Assembly: GCA_963760935.1 (NCBI GenBank)
Contig: CAVXFB010000003.1
Location: forward strand, 1,178,001 to 1,242,000
Reading direction: 5' to 3'
Length of the DNA stretch: 64,000 bases
Source: CAVXFB01 sp963760935
GTDB lineage: Bacteria; Planctomycetota; Planctomycetia; Pirellulales; Thermoguttaceae
The position numbers were made by a program, and so were the translations under genes. Below the pieces are notes generated by a model, which saw only the letters and a list, made by a program, of their open reading frames with translations, was not told the origin of the DNA and made no database searches. Position 1 is the first letter of the stretch, and every line of letters begins with the position of its first letter. This document shows, one piece after another, positions 61,395 through 64,000 of this stretch.

Positions 61395-61668
61395 TCTACC
61401 CGCTGTGAGATTGGGGACAAGCGCTCTTGCAGCCGGACGCGCGGAAATAGATACTGAGTGGCCGCGACGCACGAGTAACAGTTCTGTCGGGTGCGTCCCC
61501 GACGCACCACGATAGCCCAAAAAGTTGGTGCGTCAGGGACGCACCCTACGACGGAAAGTCACACGCCACGATCATGCTCGATCGGCTCTTCCATCTTTCC
61601 GAGCACAACACCTCGGTGAAAACCGAACTGTTGGCCGGGCTGGCCACGTTCCTCACCATGGCGTACAT
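61302..61668. repeat. 370-bp direct repeat, copy A (M50/permease 5' region)
   Basis: Matches 63593-63965 without gaps for about 260 bases (offset 2291) and then with a 6-bp insertion in the other copy. It spans the M50 5' coding part, the divergent promoter region with a REPIN and the first 32 codons of the permease. The coding parts differ more than the spacer, so the duplication is older than the one at 47841. Confidence 0.9.
61489..61546. repeat. REPIN in copy A
   Basis: Inverted arms of 21 bp (61489-61509 and 61526-61546; core GGGTGCGTCCC and GACGCACCA) with one mismatch. The GGTGCGT/ACGCACC heads relate it to the REPs at the RAYT gene. Confidence 0.75.
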
Positions 61669-61678
61669 GGGCGAGTAG
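61574..61678 (+). pseudogene. truncated NCS2-type permease 5' copy
   Basis: Thirty-four codons, MLDRLFHLSEHNTSVKTE onward to LATFLTMAYMGE, then TAG. The sequence matches the permease start at 63871 until the codons for Thr-Met-Ala-Tyr, then diverges. It has start context but no transmembrane region beyond the first strand, so it is a fragment. Confidence 0.85.
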
Positions 61679-61696
61679 CGACACATTGCCGACGAA

Positions 61697-61960
61697 GTGC
61701 CGGAAGAGGCAATGGCGGCGATGATCGACGACGTGAAGCATGCTGGCGACACGCCATCGTTCCGCGTATCGCCGGACCTTCACGGCGGATTCACCGGATG
61801 GAAGTGGCCGAAGCATCACACCGGGCCGATGGTAAAGCCTACCGACCGCCAAGGCCAAGCCTTCTCTGGAAAGGAAGGGTACTGCGAAGAAGACTGCCAA
61901 GAAGGCCAAGGTGGCCAGCAAGAAGACCGCCAAGCGGAAGACCCGGAAGTAGGCCGCTAG
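61697..61960 (+). pseudogene. frame-disrupted gene with Lys-rich tail
   Basis: The first frame reads EEAMAAMIDDVKHAGDTPSF and GGFTGWKWPKHH, then fails. A shift by one base near 61842 continues as a basic tail AKKTAKKAKVASKKTAKRK to a TAG at about 61951, typical of histone H1-like tails. I see one decayed small basic protein gene, directly abutting the permease fragment. Family not known. Confidence 0.45.
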
Positions 61961-61998
61961 GCGATCATCGTCGCACGCCTATACCACATCCGGGGCAA

Positions 61999-63078
61999 TT
62001 ACGCTGTCCGCTTCCGTCGCCACCCATAAGCCAGCAGCCCGATGGCACTGACGCTGAGAAGGACAAGGGTGGAGGGCTCGGGGATGGGCATGAGGAGAAT
62101 GGCGCGGGTCTGACCGGCGGCATTTACTCCTGCGCCAACAATCATTCCGCCGTTGTTGATTCCGTTCGCTCGTGTGATAATCCAAGGCGAGGGTTGTTCT
62201 ATTAACAGACTGTTCAGGTCAACCATCGACCCGTCGCTGTAGATAAAGGCATGTTCAGCATTATGCGCGGTATACGCGCTTCCCACCACCTGTCCGATAT
62301 CGTTGATGTCTACAGCGCGGCTAATACTCCCTCCCAGCGTGCCAAGATCGATCATTTCACCTCGATCAAAAAGAAAAGCGTGATCGAAGCCCGCCGTGGT
62401 CCCCGCACTGCCCACGACAGCGCCAATGCTATTAATTGAAAGCGCGGCGCTGTACAAGCCGCCGAACGTACCGAGGTCCATCATTTGCCCTCCGCTGTAG
62501 AGGAAGGCGCGTTGACCAATACCAGGCATGAATGATAGTCCGACCACTTGACCGCTATCATTGAGGTCTGTCGCGCTGCTGTTGTCTCCGCCGAGCGTGC
62601 CGAGATCGATGGCAGTGTTATCCTTGTAAATGTATGCGTGGTAGTAAGAATTCCCAGGAAGATATGCCTGGCCCACTATATCGCCATTGTTATTAATGGC
62701 ATTGGCAATGCAATTGGTAGGGGAACCTCCGAAAGCTATGTTCAAGTAGGTCTTCGCGGATTTGCTATAGAGGAAACCGCCGCCAGTGTAGTCTCTTCCT
62801 ACCACCTGTCCCAGGTCGTTGATGTCGTTGCCGAAGCCGATGCCTTTCAGGTCGATCATTTGGCAATAGCTGTACAGGAAACCGTGTGCACCGCCACTCG
62901 CGGTATATGCGCTCCCTACCACTTGACCGCTGGCGTTCACTTCCCTCGCGAAGCTTGAATAGTTGTATGGGGCAGTTAGGGTGCCCAGGTCCGTCACGGT
63001 GTAGAGGACTTCGGCCGACGCCACGCCGCTAAATGGCAACAGGCTCGCACAGGCCACGGCAATTATCGTCGGACGCAT
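61999..63078 (-). CDS. HAF-repeat PEP-CTERM protein 2
   Basis: A 359-residue secreted protein. Signal peptide RPTIIAVACASLLPFSGVAS, then about seven HAF repeats (for example VDLGTLGGDNSSATDLNDSG followed by QVVGLSF; MIDLGTLGGSISRAVDINDI), and the sorting signal IPEPSTLVLLSVSAIGLLA with tail RRKRTA. The ATG at 63078 has GGAGAG seven bases upstream. The same family as the gene at 48454 but on the opposite strand. It too lies between two copies of a duplicated chromosomal segment. Confidence 0.88.
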   Translation of the reverse strand: MRPTIIAVACASLLPFSGVASAEVLYTVTDLGTLTAPYNYSSFAREVNASGQVVGSAYTASGGAHGFLYSYCQMIDLKGIGFGNDINDLGQVVGRDYTGGGFLYSKSAKTYLNIAFGGSPTNCIANAINNNGDIVGQAYLPGNSYYHAYIYKDNTAIDLGTLGGDNSSATDLNDSGQVVGLSFMPGIGQRAFLYSGGQMMDLGTFGGLYSAALSINSIGAVVGSAGTTAGFDHAFLFDRGEMIDLGTLGGSISRAVDINDIGQVVGSAYTAHNAEHAFIYSDGSMVDLNSLLIEQPSPWIITRANGINNGGMIVGAGVNAAGQTRAILLMPIPEPSTLVLLSVSAIGLLAYGWRRKRTA

Positions 63079-63335
63079 TACAACTCTCCGGGTGGTTGTG
63101 GATTCGTGTTTCGGTGTATCGCTGAACAGCGCGGAATCAGCGCCGCGAAAGTCTCTGGATCGGGTGGCTCAAGAACAGGAGCCGCTTAAGAATGCACGCC
63201 GGGCCGACCTGAAACGATCAGGCATCGGATTTCCGGGTGCTGCGGTGCCTCTGAGCTACTTGCTCATCTCGACTGGGAAGATATAACGTCAATTTAGCAA
63301 ACCCCGCGATTCACGTCAACAACCCCCCCCTAGAA
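63079..63335 (-). other. leader of HAF gene 2, partly structured
   Basis: On the minus strand it contains GTAGCTCAGAGGCA, which resembles a tRNA D-arm, and GGCTC-CTGTTCTT-GAGCC, a clear hairpin, in the 210 bases before the gene. No T-arm follows, so it is not a complete tRNA. A tRNA-derived remnant or a structured leader RNA are both possible. Confidence 0.35.
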
Positions 63336-63578
63336 TCATGTCGTCGTGGGCTCGCCAAGCATCGCTCGGCCCTGGTCGGTTATCGCCATGAGTCCGGTTG
63401 CCTCCAATCCTCGTGCCATCTGGCCAATGAAGTCTGGGGCGGGCGGTGCCAAGGGTTGCTCCGTGCCTTCAGTGGTGGACGGTCCCATTTCAATTTGGAC
63501 CCTAGCGTGTGCGGACCAGTCCTCCTTTCCCGGCCCACACGACAACCAGAATCGAGGATCGGTACGGGCTACCGTCAT
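63336..63578 (-). CDS. 80-residue hypothetical protein
   Basis: MTVARTDPRFWLSCGPGKED at the start and FIGQMARGLEATGLMAITDQ near the end give a protein-like sequence with a possible helix-turn-helix. Its ATG overlaps the stop of the M50 fragment as ATGA, so it may be translated by coupling to the fragment, an accidental arrangement formed by the rearrangement. Family unknown. Confidence 0.35.
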   Translation of the reverse strand: MTVARTDPRFWLSCGPGKEDWSAHARVQIEMGPSTTEGTEQPLAPPAPDFIGQMARGLEATGLMAITDQGRAMLGEPTTT

Positions 63579-63685
63579 TTCGGCAATGCACCGGGCGTTG
63601 CCGGCGCGAGTTCCAACAACTCGGCCCGTATGATGTCCGCATTGGGCTCTGCGGTATCATGGTTCGCATTTTCCATCGCTGGCAC
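63575..63685 (-). pseudogene. truncated M50 protease 5' copy
   Basis: About 37 codons (GTG start, MENANHDTAEPNADIIRAEL, then LELAPATPG) equivalent to the N-terminus of the protease at 61394, ending before any membrane helix. It is one end of direct repeat copy B. Confidence 0.8.
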
Positions 63686-63965
63686 TCTGCCCGCCCTGAG
63701 ACCGGGGACAAGCGCTCTTGCAGCCGGACGCGCGGAAATAGATACTGAGCGGCCGCGACGCACGAGTAACAGTTCTGTCGGGTGCGTCCCCGACGCACCA
63801 CGCTAGCCCAAAAAGTTGGTGCGTCAGGGACGCACCCTACGACTACGACGGAAAGTCACACGCCACGATCATGCTCGATCGGCTTTTTCATCTGTCCGAC
63901 CACAACACCTCGGTGAGAATCGAGCTGTTGGCGGGTCTCACCACGTTTCTCACGATGTCGTACAT
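63593..63965. repeat. 370-bp direct repeat, copy B
   Basis: Partner of 61302-61668, offset 2291 to 2297. In this copy the permease end is intact and the M50 end is truncated, the reverse of copy A. Confidence 0.9.
63780..63837. repeat. REPIN in copy B
   Basis: Same REPIN as at 61489-61546, arms 63780-63800 and 63817-63837. Confidence 0.75.
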
Positions 63966-64000
63966 CATCGTCGTCCAGCCGCTGGTGCTGTCCGGCCGGA
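63871..64000 (+). CDS. NCS2/AzgA-like purine permease, partial
   Basis: Begins MLDRLFHLSDHNTSVRIE and continues LLAGLTTFLTMSYIIVVQPL to the window end, exactly the N-terminus of AzgA-type guanine/hypoxanthine permeases of the NCS2 family. Only the first 43 codons are in the window. Divergent from the truncated M50 fragment. Confidence 0.85.
   Translation, partial: MLDRLFHLSDHNTSVRIELLAGLTTFLTMSYIIVVQPLVLSGR

Noticed and set aside
63079..63290. A complete tRNA gene on the minus strand
   Set aside because: Only the D-arm-like part is present; no anticodon arm and T-arm in correct spacing.

Overview
The window reads as chromosomal DNA of a GC-rich planctomycete, probably Pirellulales-like. This is inferred from family content: a DUF1559 prepilin-like protein with the C-terminal H-x9-DG motif, three PEP-CTERM proteins (two with HAF repeats), a DUF11-repeat lipoprotein, a transmembrane Ser/Thr kinase next to an FHA-cyclase, and a BlaI/M56 pair with a very large extracytoplasmic part. 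No rRNA, complete tRNA, CRISPR array, prophage or classical IS is visible. Layout, 0-24 kb: a HEAT-like exported protein, ispD and tyrS; a membrane protein and a stand-alone LigD-type phosphoesterase domain; a DUF11 lipoprotein; a leftward cluster of PEP-CTERM protein, DUF1559 protein and a frameshifted FmdE-like gene; a DUF1611/DgcN gene beside a glutamate dehydrogenase gene; a REP-associated tyrosine transposase (RAYT) embedded in its own palindromic repeats; two surface-polysaccharide-type enzymes; a DUF4855-like lipoprotein; a DUF1338 dioxygenase; and a GT2 plus YfhO-like membrane pair. From 24 to 36 kb lies a tight adherence (Tad/Flp) pilus locus: two Flp pilins, a 36-residue membrane peptide, cpaA, tadE, cpaB, cpaC, cpaE, cpaF, tadB and tadC, with a HEPN-domain gene in antisense between cpaE and cpaF. 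The second pilin has a long leader carrying what looks like a class I cyclic-di-GMP riboswitch, so pilin synthesis is probably tied to the motile/sessile switch. From 35.7 to 47.4 kb, all on the minus strand: nitroreductase, M56 peptidase/BlaI pair with candidate operators, tryptophanase-like lyase, ThuA-like protein, YdjC/ChbG-like deacetylase, a second GT2 and a HAD-like protein. From 47.8 to 64 kb the DNA has been rearranged. A 223-bp copy of the promoter and 5' end of the Ser/Thr kinase gene precedes a HAF-repeat PEP-CTERM gene, and the same 223 bp begins the intact kinase gene after it. The kinase is followed by an FHA-cyclase, giving a plausible phospho-relay to a cyclic nucleotide. Further on, a 370-bp segment (5' ends of a divergent M50 protease / NCS2 permease pair) is likewise present on both sides of the second HAF-repeat PEP-CTERM gene. 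Thus both HAF genes lie between direct duplications of neighbouring chromosomal sequence. Several families of small palindromic repeats (REP/REPIN- and MITE-like) are scattered through the gaps; one lies in frame inside the cyclase gene, and one MITE-like pair shows compensatory changes in its terminal inverted repeats. Assignments rest on motif recognition by eye; no database search was run.
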